64,000 bases of DNA, from NCBI GenBank assembly GCA_964640085.1, contig CAZXFA010000013.1, positions 5,080 through 69,079 on the forward strand, written 5' to 3'. The notes under the pieces were generated by a model, which searched no databases, was not told the DNA's origin, and was given only the letters and a program-made list of their open reading frames with translations. This document shows positions 8,795 to 17,180 of this stretch, piece after piece; positions within the stretch are counted from its first letter, which is position 1; each line of letters begins with the position of its first letter. The stretch comes from CAZXFA01 sp964640085 (GTDB lineage Bacteria > Actinomycetota > UBA4738 > HRBIN12). Position numbers and translations under genes: made by a program.

Positions 8795-9711
8795 TCTCCT
8801 TCCGGTACCACATCGTTTCGATCGTGGCGGTGTTCCTCGCCTTGGCGGTCGGGCTCCTGGCCGGGAGCGCGTTCGTGGAGCCCGAGCTCGTCGACCAGCT
8901 CCGCACGCAGACCGACCGGCTCCGCGACCGGGTCGCGGAGCTGGAGGGATCGCTCACCGAGGCGCGGGCCGACGTCGCCGGCCTGGAGGCCTTCGCGGAC
9001 TCCGCGCGGGCCCACCTGGCCCGGGATCGGCTGATCGGCACGACGGCCGTGGTCGTCACGCTCGAGGGGATGGATGGGGCGCTCCTCGCCGAGACGCAGA
9101 CGGCACTGACCGAGGCGGGGGCCGAGCTCGTGGCCACCCTCGTCGCGCGGGCGAGGTTCGTGTCCGACGACCCAGCCGTCCAGACCGAGCTGGCGGGGAT
9201 CGTCCGCCGTCCGGACGCCGAGGCCGCCGAGCTTCCGGGGCTGGCGGCGCTCGCCCTGGCCGAGCGACTCGCGCCCGCCGACCGGACGGGGCTGGAGCCG
9301 GAGGAGGACGTCCTGAACGCCCTGTTGACGGCGGGGTTCCTCGCGCCCATCGGGGCCGGCGTCTCGGGGGACACCGTGGAGCGGATCGGGACGTTCGGCC
9401 AGGTGGTCGTCGTGCTGGCCGGGGGTCCCGGCGAGGAGGTCCCGATCAAGCCCGAGGCGTTCGCCGTCCCCCTGGTCGGATCGCTCGCGTCGCTCCGGAC
9501 CCCCGTCGCGGCCGGGGAGCCGGTGCGAACCGACGTCACCTTCGTGGAGCTGTTGCGCGCGACGGGGGATGAGGGCGTGGTCACGGTGGACGACCTCGAT
9601 CGCGCGATGGGCGGCACCGCCCTGGTCCTCGGCCTCGAGCAGCTCCTGTCCACGGGCCGAGGCGGGGCGTACGGGGTGAAGGAAGGCGCCGAACCCCTCC
9701 CTCCACCGTGA
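8791..9711 (+). CDS. mctB: MctB-like copper transporter / SteB-like envelope protein
   Basis: The 306-residue protein begins MISFRYHIVSIVAVFLALAV, a signal anchor very like that of Rv1698 (MctB, DUF3186). A coiled coil (QLRTQTDRLRDRVAELEGSL) and an extracytoplasmic alpha/beta domain follow. In mycobacteria MctB is linked to copper efflux, and the corynebacterial counterpart is also called SteB, partner of SteA. Adjacency and the four-base overlap with the SteA-like gene favour the division-associated pair. There is no outer-membrane evidence in this lineage. Confidence 0.85.
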   Translation: MISFRYHIVSIVAVFLALAVGLLAGSAFVEPELVDQLRTQTDRLRDRVAELEGSLTEARADVAGLEAFADSARAHLARDRLIGTTAVVVTLEGMDGALLAETQTALTEAGAELVATLVARARFVSDDPAVQTELAGIVRRPDAEAAELPGLAALALAERLAPADRTGLEPEEDVLNALLTAGFLAPIGAGVSGDTVERIGTFGQVVVVLAGGPGEEVPIKPEAFAVPLVGSLASLRTPVAAGEPVRTDVTFVELLRATGDEGVVTVDDLDRAMGGTALVLGLEQLLSTGRGGAYGVKEGAEPLPPP

Positions 9712-10385
9712 CCGCACGCGTGGTGGCGTTGGTCGCCGCTCGGAACGAGGCCGATCGGATCGGGGCGACGGTGGCCGGCATCCGATCGCTCGGTCCGATC
9801 TCGGAGATCGTCGTCGTCGACGACGGTTCGGTGGACGGAACGGCGTCGGTCGCCCTGGAGGCCGGGGGGGAGGTGATCCGCGGGACCCGGCCCCGTGGCA
9901 AGGGCCGCGCGCTCGAGGGTGCCCTGCACCGGCTCCCGCCCGCCGACGTGTGGCTGTTCGCCGACGGCGACCTGGCTTCGACTGCCGTCGGGTTGGGACC
10001 CGTGCTGGCGCCGGTCCTGGACGGGGAGGCCGACCTGTCGATCGGTGCGTTCCCGCCCGGTCCCGGCGGCGGGTTCGGGTTGGTGAAGGGCGGGGCCGGG
10101 CGCGCGATCCGCGCGCTGACCGGGTACCGTCCCTCGGAGCCCCTGTCGGGTCAACGGGCGCTCACCCACGTCGCCCTCGAGACGGTACGGCCGTTGGCCG
10201 GTGGGTTCGGGATGGAGACCGCCATGACGATCGATGCGATGCGGGCGGGGCTCCGGGTGGTCGAGGTGCCGGCACGGCTCTCCCACCGACCAACCCACCG
10301 CGACCTGCGGGGGTTCGCCCATCGGGGACGGCAGGGCGTGGACATCGCGATCGCCGTGCTCCCGCGGGCGCTCGGGCTGCGATGA
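9708..10385 (+). CDS. Family 2 glycosyltransferase
   Basis: The 225-residue GT-A fold protein has VVALVAARNEADRIG at the nucleotide site, the DDGS motif in IVVVDDGSVDGTA, the metal-binding FADGDLAS, and an acceptor-side motif SGQRALTH. No membrane segments are obvious. The donor and acceptor are unknown. It overlaps the mctB-like gene by four bases and the MraY-like gene by four bases, so the three are probably translated together and may serve an envelope glycan. M. tuberculosis has no equivalent between Rv1698 and Rv1699. Confidence 0.85.
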   Translation: MTARVVALVAARNEADRIGATVAGIRSLGPISEIVVVDDGSVDGTASVALEAGGEVIRGTRPRGKGRALEGALHRLPPADVWLFADGDLASTAVGLGPVLAPVLDGEADLSIGAFPPGPGGGFGLVKGGAGRAIRALTGYRPSEPLSGQRALTHVALETVRPLAGGFGMETAMTIDAMRAGLRVVEVPARLSHRPTHRDLRGFAHRGRQGVDIAIAVLPRALGLR

Positions 10386-11125
10386 GGTGGGGGCGCCTGG
10401 CCGTGGAGAACCATCGCGGGATCCTCGTCCCCCGCGTCCTCGGTCCGTTGTTGGCCGCCGCCGGGCTGGCCTGGACCGTCCTGTACGACCTGGCTCAGGA
10501 GCTCGGCCCCGCGGGCTGGACGTCGTTGTTCGGCGGCGTGCTGGTGTCGACGGCCGGACTCGTCGACGACCTGGCCCCGCCCGGGCCACGCGGTCTCCGG
10601 GGGCACCTGCGGTCCCTCGCCGCCGGTCGTGTGACCACGGGCGTGCTGAAGGTCGTGGTGACCGTGGGGGCCGCGGTGGTCGTGATCGCCCGACTCCGCT
10701 TCGAGACCGGTTGGGAAGCGGTCGCCGCGGTAGTGCTGCTCGCAGCGTGCGCGAACGCCTGGAACGGCCTGGACGTTCGCCCCGGACGGGCCCTGAAGGC
10801 CTTCCTGCCGGTCGGGCTCGCCTTCGTCCTCGCCGGTGACGTCGCTTCGGCCCCGATCGTGCTCGGGACGTTCATCGGCGCACTGGTGGTCCTCCCGCTC
10901 GACCTCCGCGAACTCGCGATGCTCGGCGACGCCGGCTCCAACCTCGTGGGGTTCATGGCCGGGCTCGGTCTGGTCCTGATCCTCCCTGGATGGGGACTCA
11001 TGGTCGCGGCCCTGATAGCCCTCGCGCTGAACCTCGTCGCCGAGACCGTCACGTTCTCGCAGGTGATCGCCCGCATCCGGCCGCTGCGGTGGCTGGACGA
11101 GCTCGGTCGTCACCCGTCGGCCTGA
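10382..11125 (+). CDS. Small MraY/WecA-like polyprenyl-phosphate sugar-phosphate transferase
   Basis: The 247-residue membrane protein has the glycosyltransferase-4 signatures of MraY and WecA: the Mg-binding pair in TAGLVDDLA (D62-D63), NAWNGLDVRPG (residues 125-135, MraY NxxNxxDG) and LGDAGSNLVGF (181-191). It is about 100 residues shorter than typical MraY and has fewer membrane segments. Family members move a sugar-1-phosphate from UDP to a polyprenyl phosphate. With the upstream GT2 it could start a wall glycan. Whether it is active is uncertain because of its size. Confidence 0.8.
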   Translation: MRWGRLAVENHRGILVPRVLGPLLAAAGLAWTVLYDLAQELGPAGWTSLFGGVLVSTAGLVDDLAPPGPRGLRGHLRSLAAGRVTTGVLKVVVTVGAAVVVIARLRFETGWEAVAAVVLLAACANAWNGLDVRPGRALKAFLPVGLAFVLAGDVASAPIVLGTFIGALVVLPLDLRELAMLGDAGSNLVGFMAGLGLVLILPGWGLMVAALIALALNLVAETVTFSQVIARIRPLRWLDELGRHPSA

Positions 11126-11166
11126 GATCAAGAGGTGCATCCCGCGGTTCGGCCGCGACGCTCTGA

Positions 11167-11172
11167 TAGGAT
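11167..11172 (+). promoter_or_regulatory. -10 box for pyrG
   Basis: TAGGAT lies 11 bases before the GTG of pyrG, in the only gap (58 bases) of the upstream gene run. The implied leader is only a few bases long. No -35 match stands out. Confidence 0.35.
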
Positions 11173-11183
11173 GCAGTCCCGAG

Positions 11184-12824
11184 GTGCAGAAAGAGCCGAG
11201 ATACATCTTCGTGACGGGCGGCGTGGCCTCGGGCCTCGGCAAGGGAATCACCACCGCCTCGCTCGGCCGCCTCTTCAAGTCCCGCGGACTGCGGGTCGCC
11301 CTCCAGAAGCTCGATCCGTACGTCAACGTCGATCCCGGCACGATGAACCCGTTCGAGCACGGGGAGGTCTTCGTGCTGGATGACGGGGCCGAGACCGATC
11401 TGGACCTCGGGCACTACGAGCGGTTCACCGACGAGAACCTCCACCGGGGCGCGAACCTCACCACCGGAGCCGTCTACTCGGCAGTGATCTCCAAGGAGCG
11501 CCGGGGCGACTACCTGGGGAAGACCGTGCAGGTGATCCCTCACATCACGGACGAGATCAAGGAGCGGATCCGCAGCCACGCGGCGGCCGAGAACGCCGAC
11601 CTGGGGATCGTGGAGGTAGGGGGCACGGTGGGGGATATCGAGTCGCTCCCGTTCCTGGAGGCGATCCGTCAGCTGCGCAACGAGGTCGGGCGCGACCGCT
11701 GCGCGTTCGTCCACGTGAGCCTGATGCCGTTCATCGGGCCCTCGGGCGAGCTGAAGACCAAGCCGACGCAGCACTCGGTGAAGGAGCTGCGCTCGCTCGG
11801 TCTCCAGCCCGACGCGATCGTCTGTCGCAGCGACCGCCCGATCGGCCGGCACCTGAAGGAGAAGGTCAGCCTGCTCTGCGACGTGCCGATCGACGGCGTG
11901 ATCTCGGCTCCTGATGCAGACTCGATCTACCGGGTCCCGTTGACCCTCCACCGAGAGGGTCTGGACCGGGTCCTGGCTCGCCACCTGCGCATCGAGGTCG
12001 AGCCCGACCTGTCCGAGTGGAGCGCCCTCGTCGACCGGATCGACGCGGCCGTGGAGCCCGTCGAGGTCGCGATCGTCGGGAAGTACATGAACCTGCGGGA
12101 CTCGTACCTCTCGGTGATCGAAGCCCTGCGGCACGGAGCGTTTCACCACGGTGCCAGCGTCCGGATCGCGTGGATCTCCTCGGACGATCTGGAGAGTGGC
12201 GATCCCGCCGTCCTGCTGCAGGGGGTGGACGGGATCGTGGTGCCCGGCGGCTTCGGGTGGCGCGGGATCGAGGGGAAGCTGGAGGCGGCCCGCTTCGCGC
12301 GCGAGCGCGGTGTCCCGTACCTCGGCCTCTGCCTGGGGCTGCAATGCGCGGTGATCGAGTTCGCCCGACATGTCTGCGGGCTGGAGGGGGCCAACTCCTC
12401 CGAGTTCGATCCGGCGACGCCGCATCCGGTGATCGATCTGCTCCCCGAGCAGAAGAACGTGACCGATCTCGGGGGCTCGATGCGGCTCGGGGCACAGCCA
12501 TGCCACGTCGTCCCCGGCACCCGGGCCGAAGCCGCGTACGGAGAACCAGTGGTCTACGAACGCCACCGCCACCGGTTCGAGGTCAACCCCGCCTACCACG
12601 AGATCCTGACCGGACGGGGGCTCGTGTTCTCGGGCCTGTCCCCGGACGGGCGCCTGGTCGAGATCGTCGAGATCCCCGAGCACCCGTTCTTCGTGGCCGG
12701 GCAGTTCCATCCCGAGCTGCGCTCGCGCCCGACACGCCCGCACCCCTTGTTCCGAGACCTCGTCGGGACGGCGCTCGAGTCCGCTCGCGCCCGCGCCGAT
12801 CGACAGGTCGTCCTGCCCGGCTAG
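11184..12824 (+). CDS. pyrG: CTP synthase
   Basis: The 546-residue protein has the full two-domain CTP synthase: an N-terminal amidoligase starting YIFVTGGVASGLGKGITTA, and a C-terminal class I glutamine amidotransferase with GGFGWRGIEGK and the catalytic cysteine in YLGLCLGLQCAVIEFAR; HPEL supplies the catalytic histidine. It converts UTP to CTP with glutamine. GTG at 11184 places the start eight codons before the conserved VTGG. The gene matches Rv1699 in sequence and position. Confidence 0.97.
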   Translation: MQKEPRYIFVTGGVASGLGKGITTASLGRLFKSRGLRVALQKLDPYVNVDPGTMNPFEHGEVFVLDDGAETDLDLGHYERFTDENLHRGANLTTGAVYSAVISKERRGDYLGKTVQVIPHITDEIKERIRSHAAAENADLGIVEVGGTVGDIESLPFLEAIRQLRNEVGRDRCAFVHVSLMPFIGPSGELKTKPTQHSVKELRSLGLQPDAIVCRSDRPIGRHLKEKVSLLCDVPIDGVISAPDADSIYRVPLTLHREGLDRVLARHLRIEVEPDLSEWSALVDRIDAAVEPVEVAIVGKYMNLRDSYLSVIEALRHGAFHHGASVRIAWISSDDLESGDPAVLLQGVDGIVVPGGFGWRGIEGKLEAARFARERGVPYLGLCLGLQCAVIEFARHVCGLEGANSSEFDPATPHPVIDLLPEQKNVTDLGGSMRLGAQPCHVVPGTRAEAAYGEPVVYERHRHRFEVNPAYHEILTGRGLVFSGLSPDGRLVEIVEIPEHPFFVAGQFHPELRSRPTRPHPLFRDLVGTALESARARADRQVVLPG

Positions 12825-12827
12825 GTC

Positions 12828-13337
12828 GTGGGGAGGGTCGAGCGCGTCTTCGACGGCGCGATCTTCTCGGTCGAGCGCCGAACCCCGCCGGGGGCCCGGC
12901 ACGCGTACGACATCGTTCGCCACCCGGGGGCCGCGGCGGTGCTGCCGCTGACACCGGCCGGCGAAGTGCTCCTGGTCGAGCAGCTCCGCCCCGCGATCGA
13001 CGGCCGGTTGGCGGAGATCCCGGCAGGTCTGCTCGACCGGCCCGGGGAGGACGCCCTCGCCTGCGCCGCCCGAGAGCTGTTCGAGGAGACCGGCTACCGG
13101 CACACGGCGATCGAGTTCCTCGGTGGGATCTACACGACGGCGGGGTTCAGCGACGAGTACGTCCACCTGTTCTGGGCGCTCACCGAACCCGAGCCGGTTG
13201 CCCAGCCGGAGGAGGGGATCGTGCTGCGACGCGAACCGTTCGCGACGATGGTGCGGGCCGCGCGGGGGGGAAGCGTGCGGGACGCGAAGACTGCGCTCGC
13301 CTTGCTCCTGACCGACGCCAGACGATCGACCGCCTGA
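12828..13337 (+). CDS. Nudix hydrolase, ADP-ribose pyrophosphatase type
   Basis: The 169-residue protein has a complete Nudix box: GLLDRPGEDALACAARELFEETGY conforms to GX5EX7REUXEEXGU (residues about 66-89; the 24-residue box starts at G66). The preceding VLLVEQLRPAIDGRLAEIPAG and following FSDEYVHLFWA fit ADP-ribose pyrophosphatases, which split ADP-ribose to AMP and ribose-5-phosphate. The GTG start is three bases after the pyrG stop, as for Rv1700 behind Rv1699. Confidence 0.9.
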   Translation: MGRVERVFDGAIFSVERRTPPGARHAYDIVRHPGAAAVLPLTPAGEVLLVEQLRPAIDGRLAEIPAGLLDRPGEDALACAARELFEETGYRHTAIEFLGGIYTTAGFSDEYVHLFWALTEPEPVAQPEEGIVLRREPFATMVRAARGGSVRDAKTALALLLTDARRSTA

Positions 13338-13338
13338 T

Positions 13339-13353
13339 CCCCTTCCGAAGGGG
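13339..13353. terminator. Weak hairpin after the Nudix gene
   Basis: CCCCTT and AAGGGG flank a three-base loop just after the stop codon. There is no T run, so it is at best a weak terminator before the ald promoter. Confidence 0.25.
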
Positions 13354-13422
13354 TGCTGGGGCGCCGACACATCGTCGCGGCCATCGCGGCCCGCCACGCC
13401 CCGCCCCCTCGCGGCGCTCGGG

Positions 13423-13428
13423 TAGGCT
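13423..13428 (+). promoter_or_regulatory. -10 box for ald
   Basis: TAGGCT sits 31 bases before the ald GTG, in the 122-base gap after the Nudix gene. The leader contains the Shine-Dalgarno sequence AGGAGG at 13447-13452. No clear -35. Confidence 0.35.
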
Positions 13429-13459
13429 CTTGTCCCGGATCGGGTCAGGAGGGCGCGGG

Positions 13460-14581
13460 GTGATCGTCGGGGTCCCGAGGGAGGTCAAGGACAGCGAGTA
13501 CCGCGTGGCGCTCACGCCAGAGGGCGCGCGCGAGCTCGTGCGTGCCGGACACCGCGTCGTGATCGAGGAAGGCGCGGGCGATGGCTCCTCGCTGCCCGCC
13601 GACCGGTACAAGCGTGCGGGGGCTGAGTTCGTTGCCGAGGGGGCCGAGGTCTGGCGGCAGGCCGAGATGATCCTGAAGGTCAAGGAGCCGATCCCCTCCG
13701 AGTACCCGATGATGCGCGAAGGCCAGGTCCTGTTCACGTACCTCCACCTCGCGGCCGGCGGGGAGCTCACGCGGTCCCTGATGGAGCGGGGCGTGCTGGC
13801 CGTGGCATACGAGACGGTGCAGGACGAGGGGGGGCGGCTCCCGCTGCTCGCCCCGATGAGCGAGATCGCCGGGCGGATGGCGCCGCACGTGGGCGCCAGG
13901 TTCCAGGAGAAGGAGCACGGCGGCCGTGGGGTGCTGCTGGGGGGCGTGTCCGGGGTCCGGCCGGCGAAGGTGGTAGTCCTGGGGGCCGGGATGGCGGGCG
14001 CGAACGCCGCCTGGATCGCGGCCGGTATGGAGGCCGAGGTGGTCGTGATCGACAAGAACCTCGACCGCCTCCGATACATCGACCAGATCCACAAGGGCCG
14101 GATCATCACGCTGATGTCGGATCAGCTCACGCTCGAGCAGCGGGTCCGAGAGGCGGACGTCCTCATCGGATCGGTGCTGATCCCGGGCGCGAAGGCGCCC
14201 AAGCTCGTCAGCGAGGAGATGATCGCCTCGATGCGGCCGGGTTCGGTGATCGTCGACATCTCGATCGACCAGGGCGGGTGCGTGGAGACCTCGCGGATGA
14301 CCACGCATTCCGATCCCACGTACGTCGTGCATGGGGTCGTCCACTACTGCGTGGGGAACATGCCCGGAGCGGTCCCCAACACCTCGACGTACGCGCTCAC
14401 CAACGTGACCCTCCCGTACGTGCTCGAGATCGCGAACCTCGGGTTGCAGGCCGCGATCCGGCGCGATCCGGCCCTCGCGCTCGGCGTGAACGTCTACGCG
14501 GGCTCGGTGACGAACGAGGGCGTCGCGGAAGCGCATTCGATGCCGCTCGTGCCGCTCCTGTCCCTGCTCCCCGGCGACTGA
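13460..14581 (+). CDS. ald: Alanine dehydrogenase
   Basis: The 373-residue protein starts MIVGVPREVKDSEYRVALTP and carries KVKEPIPSEY, the catalytic region TYLHLAA, the NAD-binding VLGAGMAGANAAW and the conserved NMPGAVPNTSTYAL. The enzyme interconverts L-alanine with pyruvate and ammonia using NAD. GTG at 13460 has AGGAGG eight bases upstream. The length is standard. In M. tuberculosis ald lies elsewhere (Rv2780), so it is an insertion relative to the pyrG-nudix-xerD order. Confidence 0.96.
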   Translation: MIVGVPREVKDSEYRVALTPEGARELVRAGHRVVIEEGAGDGSSLPADRYKRAGAEFVAEGAEVWRQAEMILKVKEPIPSEYPMMREGQVLFTYLHLAAGGELTRSLMERGVLAVAYETVQDEGGRLPLLAPMSEIAGRMAPHVGARFQEKEHGGRGVLLGGVSGVRPAKVVVLGAGMAGANAAWIAAGMEAEVVVIDKNLDRLRYIDQIHKGRIITLMSDQLTLEQRVREADVLIGSVLIPGAKAPKLVSEEMIASMRPGSVIVDISIDQGGCVETSRMTTHSDPTYVVHGVVHYCVGNMPGAVPNTSTYALTNVTLPYVLEIANLGLQAAIRRDPALALGVNVYAGSVTNEGVAEAHSMPLVPLLSLLPGD

Positions 14582-14587
14582 CCCGCG

Positions 14588-15532
14588 GTGCGCGATGCTC
14601 TCGGGTCCCAGATCCAGCGGTTCCTCGACCACCTGACGGTCGAGCGCGGCCTCTCGTCGAACACGACCGCGGCCTACCGGCGGGACCTCGAACGCTTCGC
14701 GCGGTTCCTCCGGGACCGCGGCATCGGGGACGCTCGCCAGGTTGGGGAGCTCGACGTCGCAGGCCACGTCGCCTCGGTGTCCGCGTCCACGTACGGCGAC
14801 GGCAAGCCGTACCGGGCGACCAGCGTCGTGCGGGCGCTCGCGTCGATCCGAGCCTTCCACCGGTTCCTCCTGCGCGAGGGGGAAGCCGAACGCGATCCGA
14901 CCGCGGGCACCATCCGGCCCCGGCTCCCGAGCCGGCTCCCGCGTCCGTTGCCGGTCGGGGACGTGCTGCGTCTGCTCGACCGGCCGGATCCGACCGCCCG
15001 TGGTGGCCTGCGCGACCGGGCGATCCTGGAGACCCTGTACGGGGCCGGTCTCCGCGTGTCCGAGCTCGTCGGCCTGGACGTGGACGACGTGGACCTGGAG
15101 GAGGCGACCGTCCGCGTGCTCGGGAAGGGGGGAAGAGAGCGCGACGTGCCGATCGGCCGATTCGGGCGCGAGGCCCTTGCCGCGTACCTCACCCGGGAGC
15201 GGCCGGCCCTGGCCGGTCGCCGGTCGCGTTCGGCCCTGTTCCTCAACCTCCGGGACGGCGGGCGCCTCACACGGCAGGGGGTGACCGACGTCCTGACCAA
15301 GCACGCGAGGGCGGCGGGGATCGAGCGGCGGGTGAGCCCCCACGTCCTCCGCCACTCGTTCGCGACGCATCTGCTCGAGGGGGGCGCGGACGTCAGGGTC
15401 GTGCAGGAGCTGCTCGGGCACGCCAGCGTGGCCACCACCCAGGTCTATACGCTGGTGACGAGGGAACATCTCCGGGAGGTGTACTTCACGTCTCACCCCC
15501 GCGCGCGGGGTTCCGGGAGGAGCGGTCCGTGA
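14588..15532 (+). CDS. xerD: Tyrosine recombinase XerD
   Basis: The 314-residue protein has an N-terminal SAM-like core-binding domain (FLDHLTVERGLSSNTTAAYR) and a catalytic domain with the full active site: Arg in GAGLRVSELVGL, Lys in GKGGRERDVP, HxxR in SPHVLRHSFATHLL, His in LGHASVATTQVYT and the nucleophilic Tyr in that same motif. It resolves chromosome dimers with XerC. The position matches Rv1701. GTG is six bases after ald, and the stop overlaps the next GTG. Confidence 0.93.
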   Translation: MRDALGSQIQRFLDHLTVERGLSSNTTAAYRRDLERFARFLRDRGIGDARQVGELDVAGHVASVSASTYGDGKPYRATSVVRALASIRAFHRFLLREGEAERDPTAGTIRPRLPSRLPRPLPVGDVLRLLDRPDPTARGGLRDRAILETLYGAGLRVSELVGLDVDDVDLEEATVRVLGKGGRERDVPIGRFGREALAAYLTRERPALAGRRSRSALFLNLRDGGRLTRQGVTDVLTKHARAAGIERRVSPHVLRHSFATHLLEGGADVRVVQELLGHASVATTQVYTLVTREHLREVYFTSHPRARGSGRSGP

Positions 15533-15894
15533 TCGACGAGGTGAAGTTGGAGGAGCTGCGGGGGGCGCTGGAGGGCCAACGTGACAACCTCCGGAAGGAG
15601 ATCGCAGAGCAGGGTGGTGATCCCGACTCGGACGACGCCGAGATCGACGTGGCCCGCAACTTCGCCGACAGCGCACAGAGCACGGCCGAACGCGCGCGCT
15701 TGCTCGCCGTGATGAAGGCGCTTCGTGCCAACCTCCGCTGGGTGAGCCGAGCGCTCGGGAAGATGGATCTGGGCACCTACGGCGTGTGCGAACGGTGCGG
15801 ACGCGCCATCTCGCTCGAACGTCTGGAGGCCCTCCCGTGGGCGATCCTGTGCATCGACTGCAAGCAGCGCGGGGAGGGGCGCCCAGGTGGGTGA
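15529..15894 (+). CDS. TraR/DksA-type zinc-finger protein
   Basis: The 121-residue protein has a helical coiled-coil N-terminus and a C-terminal four-cysteine zinc finger, YGVCERCGRAI then LCIDC, typical of the TraR/DksA family that binds RNA polymerase through the secondary channel. The DksA coiled-coil tip is not clearly preserved, so it may act as a small regulator rather than a true DksA. GTG at 15529 overlaps the xerD stop, with GGGAGGAG just upstream. It is co-directional with deoB, which overlaps its end. Confidence 0.85.
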   Translation: MIDEVKLEELRGALEGQRDNLRKEIAEQGGDPDSDDAEIDVARNFADSAQSTAERARLLAVMKALRANLRWVSRALGKMDLGTYGVCERCGRAISLERLEALPWAILCIDCKQRGEGRPGG

Positions 15895-17065
15895 ACCGCT
15901 GGTCCCGCGGGTGCTGGTGCTGGTGTGCGACTCCTTCGGCGTGGGCGATGCCCCGGACGCCGCGCGGTACGGCGACGAGGGTTCGGACACGATCGGGAAC
16001 ACGGCGCGCGCGGTCGGGGGGATCGAGGCGCCCAACCTCGGCGCCCTCGGCCTCGGCCTGCTCACCGAGGTCATGGGGGTGGCGCCGGAGGCGGAGCCCG
16101 GCACGGCGCACGGACGCCTCACGGAGCGCTCGGCCGGCAAGGACTCGACGACCGGCCACTGGGAGATGGCCGGGATCGTGCTCGAACGACCGTTCCCCCT
16201 GTACCCGGACGGCTTCCCGCCGGAGATCATCGCGCCGTTCCAGGAGCGCGTCGGTCGGGAGGTCCTGGGGAACGTTCCCGCCTCCGGGACGGTGATCATC
16301 GAGCAGCTGGGACCGGAGCACGTGCGGACGGGACGGCCGATCGTCTACACCAGCGGCGATTCGGTATTCCAGATCGCCGCGCACGTCCACGTGGTGCCCC
16401 TGGACCGCCTGTACGAGTGGTGCCGCATCGCACGGGAGTTGCTGGTCGGCGAGCACAACGTCGGTCGCGTGATCGCTCGCCCGTTCGAGGGGGAGCCGGG
16501 CTCGTTCGTCCGGCGTCCCGAGAGGCGCGACTTCTCCGTCGAGCCGCCGGAGGCCACGCTCCTGGATCGATGCCTCGGGGCGGGTGTCCCGACCTTCGGG
16601 GTGGGCAAGATCCGAGACATCTTCGCCGGGCGCGGGCTGACCGAGGCCGCGTACTCGGACTCGAACGAGCACGGCGTGGACCTGACGATCGGGTTCCTGC
16701 ACCGGCCGGCGCCATCGCTCGTCTTCTCGAACCTCGTGGACTTCGACAGCAAGTACGGTCACCGCAACGACCCCGAGGGCTATGCGCGCGCGATCGAGGC
16801 CCTCGACCGGCGGATCCCCGAGATCGTGGAGGCCCTCGACGGCGGTGTGATGCTGCTCACCGGTGACCACGGCTGCGATCCGACCACACCCTCCACCGAC
16901 CACTCCCGCGAGCGGGTGCCCCTCCTTGCGGCGGGGCTGAAGGGCGAGCCGTTCGAGGTGGGGACCCGGGAGACGTTCGCGGATCTGGGCGCCACGGCCG
17001 CAGAGCTGCTCGGGGCGCCATGGGACCTGGGTGGCACGCCCTTCGTGCGGGAGGTTGGGTGGTGA
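15887..17065 (+). CDS. deoB: Phosphopentomutase
   Basis: The 392-residue alkaline-phosphatase-fold enzyme has metal-site motifs VCDSFGVGDAPDA at the N-terminus, KDSTTGHWEM, and C-terminal TGDHGCDPTTPSTDHSRE. It interconverts ribose-1-phosphate or deoxyribose-1-phosphate with the 5-phosphates, feeding products of DeoA into central metabolism. GTG at 15887 overlaps the TraR/DksA end by eight bases, and GGGGAGG lies upstream. Pairing with deoA downstream makes a nucleoside salvage unit. Confidence 0.95.
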   Translation: MGEPLVPRVLVLVCDSFGVGDAPDAARYGDEGSDTIGNTARAVGGIEAPNLGALGLGLLTEVMGVAPEAEPGTAHGRLTERSAGKDSTTGHWEMAGIVLERPFPLYPDGFPPEIIAPFQERVGREVLGNVPASGTVIIEQLGPEHVRTGRPIVYTSGDSVFQIAAHVHVVPLDRLYEWCRIARELLVGEHNVGRVIARPFEGEPGSFVRRPERRDFSVEPPEATLLDRCLGAGVPTFGVGKIRDIFAGRGLTEAAYSDSNEHGVDLTIGFLHRPAPSLVFSNLVDFDSKYGHRNDPEGYARAIEALDRRIPEIVEALDGGVMLLTGDHGCDPTTPSTDHSRERVPLLAAGLKGEPFEVGTRETFADLGATAAELLGAPWDLGGTPFVREVGW

Positions 17066-17088
17066 GCAGAACGACGCTCGAGTGGAGG

Positions 17089-17127
17089 TCGAGGGTGCGC
17101 GAGATCCGTGTCTCCCGAGACCCTCGA
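17089..17127. other. Inverted repeat between deoB and deoA
   Basis: TCGAGGGT at 17089-17096 pairs with ACCCTCGA at 17120-17127, with a smaller GAGA/TCTC pair inside. It lies in the 115-base gap between the two salvage genes and could be an attenuator, a terminator or an operator. No T run is present. Confidence 0.35.
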
Positions 17128-17180
17128 GGTCCACGAGAGGGTCGGCTCGAGGGCGTCTCGAACCGACGGAGTGACACGAC

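Noticed and set aside
14588..15532. XerD as part of an integron or mobile element
   Set aside because: It is in the conserved Rv1701 position, with no attachment sites, repeats or cargo genes nearby.
13445..17134. Very long minus-strand frame (over 1200 codons) across ald, xerD and deoB
   Set aside because: No domain is recognisable and it lies opposite three clear enzymes. Long antisense frames are common at this GC content.
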